64,000 nucleotides of DNA. Origin: Ectobius pallidus (Eukaryota > Arthropoda > Insecta > Blattodea > Ectobiidae). The position numbers and the translations under genes are program-made. Within the stretch, counting starts at the first letter, position 1; every line of letters starts with the position of its first letter. Location: contig CAXKWD010000003.1 in the NCBI GenBank assembly GCA_964059195.1, positions 199,106,174-199,170,173 on the forward strand, written 5' to 3'. The notes under the pieces were generated by a model, which was given only the letters and a program-made list of their open reading frames with translations, was not told where the DNA came from and made no database searches. Shown piece after piece: positions 10,681 to 23,400 of the stretch.

Positions 10681-11196
10681 TTGAAGACAACTTGCCTAGC
10701 AAGTATTTGAGATTAACCTTCATTATGAACAAGTTTTTGTGAACGGAATATTTTCTGCATAACTGTCTTCAAGGTCCAAGTAACTCACTTCCCAGCTCAG
10801 CAGAGAAGTGGACCAGTGAAGACAGGGAACTGCTCCTGTGGTGTCTCAAGTGAATGACCTGCCTAACTGTGTGTGACCTTGACCTTGTTATGGAACTGGA
10901 AGAGCTTTAGGTAATGCTCATGGGAACCTAAGTGTTTTCATAACATAATGGCAAAATGCCAGGAAATCTTGTGTCAATGTCAAGAAGTTCACAGTATAAA
11001 GTATCAGTTGTAATGGTCTGGTACCAAGGCTCAAGTAAGTACATCAACATTACTAGCATTCACAGTTCTCAGATAGAAAAATTCAGAAATAGGATGTTTT
11101 TTGCCCTAGAAATACCAAAGAGAGGACACAAAAAGGACCATATCTTCATATCTTTTAATTTTTGTTTATTTATCATAAATTTCTAGATGAAAATAA
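10681..11196. other. No gene seen
   Basis: Unique-looking AT-rich sequence. The 76-codon frame at 10956 has no family signature. Confidence 0.5.
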
Positions 11197-12026
11197 TCTC
11201 TATATATATAAAAGACTTTGTCCTGACTGACTGACCGGAATCAACGTAGAGCCTCAACTATAACAGGTAGAGACTTGGAATTTTGACAGTACCTTCGTTT
11301 CATAATGTAAGTGCTCACTAAGAAAGGATTTTGAATAATGTTGATTTTAAATGCCAAAAAACAAATGTTTTTGAGAATACTTAATCCCTTTTTACACAGA
11401 ATTATCAAATCCAAATCACAGAAAACTTGACAACAGTATTGTTGCAAGTGGTATCAGATGGGTTTGGAATTAAATGAAATGGAAGTTTGACAAATTAGTG
11501 AAGGTATCAATATACGAGTAATTCATGTTATAAATAAATATTAAAGAATGAAATACACGAAAATAATGCAGTGACATAACTTTCTCTAAACTGAACCTAG
11601 AAAAAACAGTGCGAGGTAAGGTAATATGTTTTGGGAAGAGAAGTAAGAAAGTGATATTGCATTTCTGTTTAATCTCATCCCCAAAACGGTTTTATGGTAA
11701 CATGAGAGTAAGAAATAAAAATTCTCTGCCTTGATAATACAATTTTATGTTACAGGAATTTCTGTTTCTTCTTATTTGAACCCCTACCAGGCTTGCTGTA
11801 TACTGTACAAGCGATGGGATGAAAAATTCTACATCCTCTATGAGCCATAAAAAGCTATATCAAGCGTTTTCTGAGAAAATGGTTTGAGTGTGATAAGTCG
11901 TTCTTCCTATTTCAGATTATAAATACCTATATTAGGACCTAGAATTTAAAAATCTAAAGTCCTTCATAAGTTAATTTCCAATTACAAAATGAAAAAACCC
12001 GGGCGACACCGGGCCTTTTAAGCTAG
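11197..12026 (+). mobile_element. Non-autonomous Helitron family A, complete
   Basis: Starts TCTCTATATATATAAAAG after an A (11196). Ends with the hairpin CCCGG-GCGACA-CCGGG (11998-12013), then CCTTTTAAG and CTAG (12023-12026), followed by T. TC start, subterminal hairpin, CTAG end and an A/T target are the classical Helitron termini. Only non-coding filler lies inside. Related copies occur at 6375-7190, 15208-18415 and 39455-39817. Confidence 0.85.
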
Positions 12027-12029
12027 TCA

Positions 12030-12755
12030 TCTATATAGCAAGAAGAGGAAGTGTTTGCCTTTCTGTCTTTCTGTCTGTCTGTCTGTCTGTCTGTCTGTAC
12101 GTGATGTCCAGCAAAATCTACTGCATGTAGAAATCTGAAATTTTAAATATAGATGGACTAAAGGGTGGCTGAATGCACCTCGAAGCCGGATTTTTAATTT
12201 TCATTTTCATTTGCAAGTTATGAGTGAAAAACTGGCAGAAAACATGAATTTTTGCTCTACCAAAGCATCAATTGTCAAATCAATTACAGGTGGCTTTGTC
12301 CTTTTTTGGCATAGCTCAGAAGTAAAAGTATCATGATTTTTGTATCACATCGCACGGAATTATCGATCACTTCAATTTTGTGAGCTCACTCTGGTCGATT
12401 TGTTTGTTTATAATGTCAAGGCACACAGACACCTGAAATGTTCAACATAGACGGCAGAGGGATAATGAATCTAGACCTAAATGGTCAAACATTGATCGAT
12501 TTGCACAGAAGTCACTATGCAAGGATTTTCTAGGCCAGAGAACTTGAATCTGAGGTTGTTTTTACCATGCTGCGCTTTCTAATTGTGGAATGTGCTTCAA
12601 AGCCTATTTTTAGCTGTTTCATTAATTATTAATCGATTAGTTCAGCCGTATGAATGTTTTGCGTGCAAGTGTTAATAAATATGTTTTAATTATTTTGCTC
12701 TTAATTTTTAATCTTCAAATTAATTATCCTGGGTGAAGCCGCAGGGACCTGCTAG
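12030..12755 (+). mobile_element. Non-autonomous Helitron family B, complete
   Basis: Starts TCTATATAGCAAGAAG after an A (12029), contains a CTGT microsatellite at 12066-12098, and ends GCAGGGACCTGCTAG before T (12756). It begins three bases after the end of family A, so the pair forms a contiguous 1.56-kb unit whose outer flanks are also A and T. No ORF. Copies: 6259, 27290-27538, 30860-31113, 39818-40669. Confidence 0.85.
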
Positions 12756-14040
12756 TTGTCAATAAGACAGTTTTAAAATATTTTGAGTAAATAATATGAA
12801 AGTACTGGTACTAGATTTGTTATGGGGTTGAGAGACCCTCCCTCCCCCACCCCGAGGGACAGCACAATTTGTGTTTTCATTTTTTAAAAAGCATTTTTAT
12901 TCTAATTTTGAAAGCTGTAAACAATTTCAATTACAACGTATAAATGTTATTTTCGTCTTATACCCTCAATTAAAATTAAGATGCCAGGATAAATATAAAT
13001 AATGTGGACAACCTTTTTCAATAAAGATAAGTAAAAATGAAAGTAATTATCATAATTTGTTCTTTTTATTGTTTAACATATATTGTGTATCACCGTTCTG
13101 AGGAAAAACACAGAAAACTTAATTGCTATTTCATTCTAAAGATCAATGAAATAGAAATCATAATTTTATTTGTGAAATACACTGACAAGAAAAAAAAAAA
13201 AAAAATCGATCACCGTAAAATTTGTTGTACTTTTAAGATTAAACATAATTTTGATTGGATGTTTATACATTGTTGTTGGTGAGGATGAATTATTATTTTT
13301 AATGGATCATTAGCTATAGATACAGGATATCTGCTTTCTTCATATCTTCACTTTATAACCAAACAAAACAAAAAAACATCGCAATAGGGCGATTCCAATC
13401 TGATTATGAGCACTAGCTTGTCATACATATTGCTAGGTGTTTCATTGTTGTATTGCGTCATTTCCTTCCATACTGAAAGGAAACTGTCTCCCTTCGCATT
13501 GAAATGATTCTGTCAGTAAGTTTAGTTGAAATTATGCCTCTCAGTCGGGAAGACATTGCCAAAGCTGTTGCTCTAATTAAGTGATCGGTTTTTTTTTGGC
13601 TGTCAGTGTAGTTATTAGTTTTTGACTTATGTAGCAAGTCTATACTTTCCATGTAGTTAGGTTGAAACTGTACAGATAAAAATATAAAGGAAAGTAGTCT
13701 TACTTAAAAATTATAATGTTTGATAAAATGATAAGATTAATCATAAGATTAAAATGTACATTAATTAATCACATATATACAATTAAAAGTCTTCATAAAT
13801 TACTTAAATGGCTTTTTTAGCCATTATCCTACCCCATAATATAATCTCGCAAATAATATACTTGCACGTTAATCTGTGGATGTATAAATCGTTCATAAAG
13901 ATAAGTTCATTGGTTAATGCAGAGACTGTACTACTTATATTGTGTTATTGCAGGTAGAAAGATGCATTAATAAGGAGGTCCACACTTATTTTCTATCTTG
14001 GCTGTGTGTTGATGGAGATACGCTTCTTAATTGGTGGATA
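12756..14040. other. No gene seen; upstream flank of Cyt-b5-r
   Basis: AT-rich sequence with a C-rich patch at 12836-12862 and an A15 run at 13191-13205. Promoter and upstream non-coding exons of the Cyt-b5-r gene may lie here or beyond, but I could not pick them out. Confidence 0.4.
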
Positions 14041-14078
14041 TGTACATTTCGGTATAATCGGATTTATACCATCTTCAG
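14041..14078 (-). ncRNA. Hammerhead-like motif (degenerate)
   Basis: On the minus strand CTGAAGA (14078-14072) is followed by a perfect 7-bp stem, GGTATAA (14070-14064) with TTATACC (14057-14051), then GAAAT (14050-14046). Same core-stem-GAAA order as at 8521. It lies about 175 bp upstream of the first coding exon of Cyt-b5-r. Activity is doubtful because of the CTGAAGA core. Confidence 0.3.
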
Positions 14079-14125
14079 TCTTATGTGTTATTAGTAGTTA
14101 ACGAACCGTCAGGAAAAGAGATTCT

Positions 14126-14169
14126 ATGCCTGCAAGCACTAGTGCTGATGCCTGCAAGCACTAGTGCTG
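14126..14169 (+). repeat. Perfect 22-bp tandem duplication with AGCACTAGTGCT palindrome
   Basis: The unit ATGCCTGCAAGCACTAGTGCTG occurs as two exact copies at 14126-14147 and 14148-14169. Each holds the 12-bp palindrome AGCACTAGTGCT. It lies about 55 bp before the inferred splice acceptor of coding exon 1. Confidence 0.9.
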
Positions 14170-14223
14170 CGTCCATGGAAATGGTTCGGTATCCTCTAAC
14201 TATAAATTTGTACATTATTCCAG

Positions 14224-14474
14224 AAACATCTTGATGTGTGGACATACTGAAGATGCCTCCAAGAGAAGAGGACCTGTTCAAGTCATCATTACCAGGGCTG
14301 TGGAAGTCTCCAAGCTATCGCAAGTATGACATTCGCAATGCTTCCCTGTGGCTGCGAGGAAAGCGAAGAGACGACAACATAGAGGGGCTGTGGAGAGTGC
14401 ATGATCACTTGTATGACTTCTCCGATTTCATACACAAGCATCCAGGGGGGGTAGACTGGCTCATCAACACAAAG
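14224..14474 (+). CDS. Cyt-b5-r: Cyt-b5-r coding exon 1 (5' UTR 14224-14252 inferred)
   Basis: Coding starts at ATG 14253 and runs 74 codons to AAG|GTTAGT at 14474/14475. It encodes the N terminus and the first half of the b5 fold, including HPGG. A likely acceptor, TTATTCCAG, ends at 14223, which would make 14224-14252 untranslated and imply at least one upstream non-coding exon. That upstream part is inference. Confidence 0.9.
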
Positions 14475-17400
14475 GTTAGTTCTTGGAATTTTATAATCGG
14501 CTCATCTGGTCAGATAAAGGTTACTCAAGCTTATCACCAGCCCAGCCTTTCTTTTTGGGCCAATAAATTTTTACAAATATAATAAATAAATAAATAAAAT
14601 TAGCCTGTAACATTCCATTAAGGGCCAAGGCCTCCTCCGAGTGCAGGGATAGCTAGTGAAGCTCCTTAGAGGTGCTATTGCTAATGAGGGTGCTAGGACG
14701 TCCCACAGTTTCTACATACATCACTTTCACACTGCTCTTTTCACACTTCAGTGATTCCACTTGTGAGCTCCTTCCACTCCTGATGGTCTCGTGCTCTCCT
14801 CCATCATTGATCGCCTGCCACTTTCTTGAATGCGTCTGCCCACCTGGCTCTTGTCTTCCTACATTTTGTTTTCTGACTCTCGGGTCCCACATGGTTGCTC
14901 TATAAGCCCATCTTGTACTGTCCATCCTTGCTAAGGGTCCAACCCATTGCCATTTCAGTCTGTCTGCCATGAGCATTATCTCGTACATGCCTGTTTTCTT
15001 CCTTATCACTTCATTTCTTATTCTATCTTTTGTTTAGATGAACAAGATTTCTCGTTCCATTTTACGTACATTGGCATATCTGTAGTGCCTTCCTCTGCTT
15101 TGACGTTAGTGCTTAAGTCTGGCAGCCGGATAATAGTACTGGTATTACGCCTTTTTCTAGTACCTCTTATCTTCTAGCTTAATTTATAGAATTTGTCTAT
15201 TAGTATACTAGCTTAAAAGGCTCGGTGTTACTCGGGTTTTGTATTTTGACATTCAAAATTAACTTATGAAGGACTTTCGATTTTCAAACTCTAGGTCCTT
15301 AAATAAAAAGTAAAAGTGTTCCCTATTACAGGCCATGGAGGCCCAGAGGGTTCCAGGAGGTTGAGGCTCCCAGATTTTTACACATTCAGCACATGAAGGT
15401 GGTAAGGTTGTCAGCCTTACGCACCGGCCGCCTTTACCCCCAGGATTGCTCCTGGTACTCATTTCTGTTAGAGGCTGAGTCGACCCCAGGGCCATAGTGC
15501 CACCAGTAGGATTAGGCCAATTGAAAAACTCCAACGACCTCATCGGGAATCGAACCCGCGACCTTCCTTAAATAGGTATGTAGAATTTAAAATGAGGAAG
15601 AACAACTTAACACACTCAAACTATTCCCTCAAGAAAATGCTTGATGTAGCTTTTTATGGCTCATAGAGGATGTAGAATTTTGCATCCCATTGCTTCTACA
15701 TGCCTGGTAGGGGTTCAAATAAGAAGACACAGAATTTCTGGTAACATAGAACTGTATTGTCTCTACGGAATATTTTATTTCTCATTCTCATGTCACCATA
15801 CAACAGTTTCAAGACTGAAATCAAAAAGAAATTCAATACCACTTTCATACTTTCCTCCCCAAATCCTGGGACACAGGACTGTGCACATAGGACTAAAAAT
15901 GTTCCATCCTATTTTTGTCTCCTTTTACATGCTTATGGCCTGTGATAAATGTCCACATTTCTCAACTAAAAATACAAAGCCTAGATCTATGAATAACGTA
16001 TCAGTAGATAGAATTTTTTACCGACTTCTGATATAGCATTACTGGTTGGCATACTCAGGCTGAGACAACTGAAAATGCTGTCCCTCTTATTCTACATCAA
16101 AATGTGAAGTGAGAAAATGATATTCTCTATGTCCAGGGCAGAGAAAGTTATGTGACTGCAGTGCTTTTATTCTAAAAAAAAAATTAAGGAATACTGTCAC
16201 TTTTGACTTCATGGAACATTGCCCGACTTACCAACATATTTATTTCTAGAATGAAAGTGGAATCGCACACAATATGCATAAGGTTATAAGATTAAGTCAT
16301 CTAAAATGGAGTTAGTTCGTACATATAAATTGTGTATTTATACTGCAATTTAGTCTATGATACATTCACAGGCTTTCTTGCACTTTTCACGAACACATAA
16401 TAGGCCAGTAGAATTAAAATCCAAATCAGAAATAATTGCTACAAAAGGTTTTATTGTTTTAATGGCTTCATTTGTTGCCCAATATGACTATCCTAGGTTT
16501 TCCCCCCTGGCGGAGTTGTGCTTAAGTGGTGGGGGGTAAAAATGTGACCCCCAAAGGGATATGTTTGCGATTTTTAATGATATTACCGAAAAGTAAAGTT
16601 AAAACGAAAATTTTTCATAAATATATAAAATTTGTCCAACTTTGATGAGCAGTAGTATGGGAATGGGTTGTCCAAAAAATATGTGTTTAGTCTCATTCAA
16701 TGCAGAATTTAATGCCCTAGAACTTTTAATAGGACCATGTTTTCGATATCATGAGTCCTTTACGAGATATAACCGTAAAGCCGCAAAATTACCCCATTGG
16801 GGGTCACACTTAAGCACACTTAAGCACACTTAAGCACAACTCTGCCAGGGGGGAAAACCTAGGATAGTCATATTAGGCAAAAAATGAAGCCATTAAAACA
16901 ATAAAACCTTTTGTAGCAATTATTTCCGATTTGTCTAATTTTTTGGTTTTACGCTACTAGACTATAAGGGAACAACATAACTTACAGTCCTTTACATTCA
17001 CAGTCAGATCATACAACACATAAGGGTACACAACTTACTCATATATTTTAAGTTGGTGACTCGGAGAGCAGATCACAACAATTTCCAAACAGGCAATAGA
17101 ACATTACATAGCCATCTTCATGTTTTCTCTCCTTGCTTTTCGTGTCTGTTGCCAGAAACCAAGTATTCACATATCCCATAGGTTGGAAAAGTCGTAAGTT
17201 AGAGGAGAACCAACCAACTTTATGAACATGAGGTGCTACAGTGCTTAAATGCAATGAAGCTCTTGTTGGAGTCATTATCAGATTCATCTGCGAGAAGCCA
17301 CATTCACACTCACTTGTTAAAATGGGAATATTTCCCAGAGTATTCAACAGAGGTTGAAGAGATGACGGGCATTTCTTCTCCGACAAGTATTCCTGGAAAC

Positions 17401-20400
17401 CCCTTACAACTTGTCTCTCAGGAAGCCTCTGTTTCGCCGTACGTCAAATCAGGATTATTTGACCATGTTGTTGAATCCAACACTCTCGCCCTGTCCTGTG
17501 TAGTTAGTAGGTCCATGCACTTCACAAGACAGTCTTAACATGTTATTGTATCAATACGAGAGCGGCTTTGTATTGCTGTTTGTTGAAGTGGCACATTTTT
17601 TAAATTGTGATTTTATTTCTGCTTACAAGACTAGGAGAGCCAAAATGGAAGCCAAGAAACAAATAGGCTAGAGTGGATGTTGACGTCAAGCTCTCAGGCA
17701 TTGTTGCCAGCGTGCTTGGCAGGAACATCAGTAACATTGTCATGGTTACAGTTGCATCTGTGCTGTAGCACTAGCACTCATTTGTTTTCCTGATCGCATA
17801 GCTAATATCAGGTCCCAACTCTCGAAAATCATGGTAAACATAAAGAACATAACGCTAAAAATCACTACTTTTTTGCAAATGATGAATTAAATCACTTCTG
17901 TTATTTTATTTGACACAAATTTCTCCAGATTTCCAAATTGTGGAAATTAATGATTTTCTCTTACATGAAACAGGAAAAATCTTTAAGGGGTACGCGTACC
18001 CCTGCCTACCCCCAGAAAAAAAGCACTGGACTGTATCACACTGTGCCTTATTTTTGTGGATTTCATTCTTCAATGTTTATTTACACCAATGAATTCTATC
18101 GATAGCTTCTCTAATTTCTCAAAGTCCTGTATCATTTATTTCCAAAGCTACCTGTGACCACTGCCAACAATACACTGTTGTCATGTGAACTGTACATGGA
18201 ATGTGATCTGGATTTGATAATCTGTGAAAAAAGGTATTTCGTATCCTCAAAAACATTTGATTTTTGGCATTTAAAATCAAAATTTCTCAAAATTCTTTCT
18301 TAGTGTGCATTGCATTATGAAACGAAGGTACTGTCTAAATTACAAGTCTCTACCTATTATAATTTAGCCTCTATGTTGAATCTCTGTCAGTCAGTCAGTC
18401 AGTCAGGACAATGGCTCTTACAGATTCATTATCACATGACTAGAATGCAAACTAGTTTGAACGTACCAAGAACCAGCTTAACAAAAATTTAAAATAGATT
18501 TCACATGATGGCAATAAAATGTTTTAACAAAATTCCATGCCAGATCAGATCAATTTAGAGGAATTCTTCAGCTTGAGAACAATGGATTTTTCAAATATAA
18601 GATCTAGCAATCTGAACATGCTGGTGGACCATTCGTCCCCAACCAAATGAAGGGAGTTGTGGGAAGCGACAGGAACTTCTGGCAGTGAGTGAGACAGAAA
18701 ATTTGTTTGTTAAAACATAAAAAAATAAATGAATAAATAAATTTTAAAAAAACCTATAAGGGCTTCTAATTTCTCGAACAAGAATGTTAATTCCTGTATA
18801 ATGGGAAATTAATACGTTTCACTTTCTAGCAAGTAAAAGATAAATTTCTGGAATGCGCCTTAATAATAGCGAAGCAGGATGGACAAATAAACAAACTGCG
18901 AAAAGAGAATTGAAGACTAAAACATCAAGTCTTAGACTTAACCAAAGAAAATTCCAGCTTATTGAAGCCATGTATGCAAGTGTGGCAGCATCAAAATCCT
19001 CTCATGAAAAGTACATAGAACAGGTAGCAGCAAAGCGTTTACTGGCCAGGAATTTCTTCTTGGCACCAAAAAAATGAAAGTCCGATGGTGTCAGGTCTGG
19101 ACTGTATGGAGGATTATGGAGCACCTCCCAACCAAATTTGTTCATTTTCTCACGAACAGCTGCAGCAACATGGGGGCGAGCATTGTCGTGAAGAAGTTTG
19201 ACACAATCAGCATGAATGTTACAGCGTTTGTCACTGCGTCAGATGCAGAAGTGAAACCAACAGTCTGCTGGTGGCTATATTCCAACTGAAGGATTTCTAC
19301 AGATACAGTATTTTGAAACTGATATCACGATGGGAGAAATGTGTTGAGAAACTTGGCGACTGTAGAAAAATAGACAAAAAAGTCCCTTCATGTGTTCATT
19401 TGTTTGTAATTGTATCTATTAAACTTTTTGTAAAAAAGAAAAAAAAAATCATTGAGTGATCCACCCTCGTATCACAAGTGTACATGTAACAGTAGGATGA
19501 TTCTCTATTAACTATACTTTGGACTATTAGGTCGCTAAAAATGCTGTTTTAGGTACCTATAGACCTATTACTAGGCCCTGTATTACTACCATAACAGTGA
19601 AAACCTAATCCCTGTGCCCAGAAGCTACCCATGCTAGCATATTCAACCCCTTGCATCCCTCAGTGATTCAGAGAACTAAGTTTTTTGTTTTTGTTTGTTT
19701 GTTTGTTTTTCTTTCTTTTTTTTGTTTTTTGTTTATTTTTTGTTACTGGATGTGGGAGTCGGGAAAAAACACTACTTTTTCTTGGGCATTCCAACGAATT
19801 TTTCTACTGAAGAAGAAACATTCCTTACTATTTAACCTCGTCATAACTGTGTCATGTACTGCACATTCCGAGCTACAAATTTAGTACGAACTGAAAATAA
19901 ATGCTAGAATTTATAAAAATAAATAACTTATTTTGAACTTTAGAAGAAAAAGAAGCAAAAAGGCAATATTAGGCTCTAACGTGAAAATAGGCTGTTTTAG
20001 GTCCTATCAAAGTATAAGTGTTAGGCATAGTCACTTATGAAACATGCATAATACAAGTTTTCATCCTCATATCACTTAAGGATTAAAATAGGTTTTCACC
20101 TAAAATCCAAAGTCTACTAATAACTGTGCATTTGAATTGCAGGGCACTGACATTACAGAAGCATTTGAGGCTCACCATGTTAAGCTCTCGGTAAGGAACT
20201 ATCTCAACCAATACCAGGTGAGACCAGCAAGTGAACCTCGCTTCTCTCCATACACTTTCCATGAGTATGGATTCTTCCGCACACTGAGGAGGAAAGCCCA
20301 GCCAGTAATAGAGAAAGTACCAACAGGACCAGCTCTCAGATCCAAGATATGGATGGACCTCACCCTCATAACAATGATGTCCGTTGCTGTGCTGGCCACT

Positions 20401-23400
20401 GCCTGGAACAGTTACACAGTTGGGGCTGTGGCAGGGTTCATTATGACCTTCACAGTGATGGGGGCACATAACTTCCTGCATCTGCGACACAATTTCCGCA
20501 TGTATTATTTTGATATTTGCTTCATGAGCTGCAGGTATATGTGCACCACATGAACCTTTTTTAAACATAATCACATTACTATGGCTCCTTATGTTACTAT
20601 AGGTAATCCCACGACAGTTGATGAGTTTATTGATAGATTTGCGACTGCGCAGCAGGAGCGAATTTATCTGATGAAACTCATCAACACGAGTTGGATTTAT
20701 TAAGACTATCCCATGAATAAAAATGTAACGGATTATACAAATAATAATTACTTTTGTGCTTTGTTGTATAAAAACAAAACTAACAGTTGTGAGATCACAG
20801 CACACTATGAATCAACCATCCATGAATCGATTCGAGTTACCATGTTGTGACCAGTGCTACCAATGGTGCATATAAGACATAGTTAACTTATTTCAGATAA
20901 GCTATCAGCAGAACAGAATAAAAGCACTTGATCTGGCTTGCACAGAATCAAAATTGTGTTATTAATCAATTTACATTTATACTATTTCAATTTCCAAATA
21001 AATTATGTTCTATAAAATAATCTGTTTTAGTGCTGCTTAATGGCAACATCCGACATATTAATCAATGCACACTGATGATTGCGTGTTCAGTAATGAGCAG
21101 CCCATTTTATCATGTAAAATCCCTTCCTCATATTAATAGCAAGCATTTTATAAGATAAACGATTGTGATTGGTCTATATCTGAGGAATTGCTAAATGTTA
21201 TTGGTCAATATCAAACACGCAGCATATGAGTGGAATAGTCAATCAAACACCAGGGACTACTGCTCCCAACACTATCTGACAGCTAGTTCTCTCCTCAAAG
21301 CTATGCACATGTCGAAGATATTATCTTTGATTTGATAGTAGATACAGTGGAATCTCCGTACAACAATTACTAATATAACGATAATACTGTTTAATGTAAA
21401 AATATTATAGTCCCAGCATTTATTCCATTAAAATTCGTCTCTATTTTACGATACTCTTAATAATGATAAACCTCTCCATTACGATTACATGCAGAATCCC
21501 TGTAACATGCTTTTTCTCCGGGACAACAATAAAATAGGTCACAAAAGTATAAATCAGAATAAATGGACAGAAGAAGAAGAGGAAGAAACTACCAACTTTA
21601 ACCACGTTAGAAACCTTTGCCTTTTACATAGCTTTACAGAAATCTCTGTCAATAACTGTCCGGTGTGTTCCAGGTCATTTAGTGATGTCGACATTTAACA
21701 AGGTCTTTGTATGTTTCTCTCTCTATAAAATAAGTGAAACAGACTGTCATACCCGACTTTGTCAAAAAGAACCAAAAATCCTATTTGTTGCTTTCCTTGA
21801 ATGATACTCTAATGTAAAATGTGTTCACTCAAAGTTTGTTCAGTCAAACTGAGTGAACATAGTGTACAGAAGAGTAGTGTAATAATTTAAGGGAAGAGTT
21901 ACAAGTTCCTGTGCTAAAAGTGATTAGTTTTTCTTAAATGGTTAAAAATTAAAACTTAAATTATGGGAGTGATTCCCGATATACCATAACATTTAGAACA
22001 TGTTGTACATTCTCGATATAACAATATTTTTCCTGGGCCATGCAAAATAGTTCAATCGAGATTTCACTGTATGAACAGTTTCTCCCAATCAGAGAATGAC
22101 TTTATCCACAATTCAATGCTTCAGTAATATAAAGAGACCGCCGGCGTGGTCTTGTGGTTAGCGTCGCTGACTACAGATCCGTCGGCCTGGGTTCGATTCC
22201 CGGTACCTCCTCGGATTTTTCTGAGGTAGGGAGGTCTGGTAGGGGTGCACTCAGCCTCGTGATTCCAATTGAGGAGCTACTTGATAGAGAAGTAGCAGCT
22301 CCGGTCAAGAAAACCACCATTAACGGCCATGGGTGTCGGCATGCTGACCACATGCCCCCCAATCCTGCCATCTGCCTACGGTAGATGATGCAGCGGTCGG
22401 GTGGTAGGCCAAGTCCCTCCAGGGATGTAGCGCCACGGAGTTTCGTTTAGTAATATAAAGAGGGATGGAGCATAAGTCATGGTAATTATTTCTTTCCCTA
22501 AAGTAAGGCGATGGTACCATGAGATGTTGTACGTCATGGGAGAGTGTGGCACCTCTAGTATATGGACACATCATTTGGTAGGATTGTGATGTACCATTAT
22601 ACAAATAGAGAAAATGGTAATTTAGGTGTGAGTCAGCCACCGTACAAAATGGATATGACAAGATGTGAACATTCTTACATCAAAATAGTCACTACCCAAG
22701 GGAAAAATGCCAGAGAATACCACAAGGAGCTGATAGAAGCTTTGGGAAGTAATGCCCATCCATACAGAACTTTAAGGGGGCATGGAGTGGGTATGTGCGC
22801 TTTCATGCTTCCCACTACTGCAGTACACTACAGTGGCATGATGTAGTTTCGAACGGATGTTTATGGGTTTCTGCTTCCTTCACTATCCTGCGTCTAGTAC
22901 CCATAATATGCATTATACATATATTCCATACCTTGGCTTCTCATTTGTTTATTTCAAAATTTTAAAATGGTCCCACATTTTCAAAGAGAAAACAATTGCA
23001 ATGACTTATGCACCACCCTCATAAAAAGATCATACTCACAACAATCCCACCTGATGAAGGGAACAGAGTTAAAGATGACCAAAAGATCAAATTTACTTGG
23101 TTATTAACCCAAGAAGCCATAATAACTAATCAAAACCATACAAAATTACAGTTTTATATGTGTATATTCATGTGTTATATGTGTATTGTGAAAGAAAAGC
23201 AAAACAGTTCATTCTTTTCATGGGTGCTAATAATATGTTAATGCAGGAGCTCAAAAGAAAGAATGGCAGAACTTTTCTTGGAACCGGTTTTGAAAGCCTC
23301 AGATATTTTATTCAAAACCATATAAGTAATAATAAAGATGCATTACATTGCCTGAGTTAAGTTTGATACGTTAGTCAAGTTACAAGGCGCGTCCAGAAAG

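Larger units (their letters stand above)
16159..18028. mobile_element. hAT element with decayed transposase, inserted in a Helitron
   Basis: Begins CAGTGCTTTT and ends AAAAAAAGCACTG. A related 568-bp copy at 25485-26052 has the same termini and an 8-bp target duplication with one mismatch. Here only GACTG is shared by the two flanks, so the flanks have changed. The element carries a hAT transposase remnant on the minus strand and a separate foldback insertion at 16422-16933. Confidence 0.8.
15208..18415 (-). mobile_element. Helitron family A copy interrupted by a SINE and a hAT element
   Basis: On the minus strand the 3' terminus at 15211-15208 is CTAG preceded by the hairpin-bearing CCGAG...CGAGCC stretch. 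The 5' side ends in the TGACTGACTGA stretch near 18415 and lacks the TC start. Helitron sequence occupies 15208-15305, 15566-16158 and 18029-18415. The gaps are a SINE and a hAT, both recognisable by their own ends. The intact parallel copy at 6375-7100 confirms the joins. Confidence 0.8.

Noticed and set aside
9742..10732. Minus-strand Phe/Ser-rich ORFs
   Set aside because: Polypurine tract read in antisense, interrupted by a hAT element.
14235..14252. Earlier start codon for Cyt-b5-r
   Set aside because: The ATG at 14234 is out of frame and the in-frame upstream codon is GTG; 14253 is the first in-frame ATG.
20083..20805. 240-codon minus-strand ORF
   Set aside because: It overlaps Cyt-b5-r exon 2 in antisense; no family signature, best explained as a shadow of the exon plus intron.
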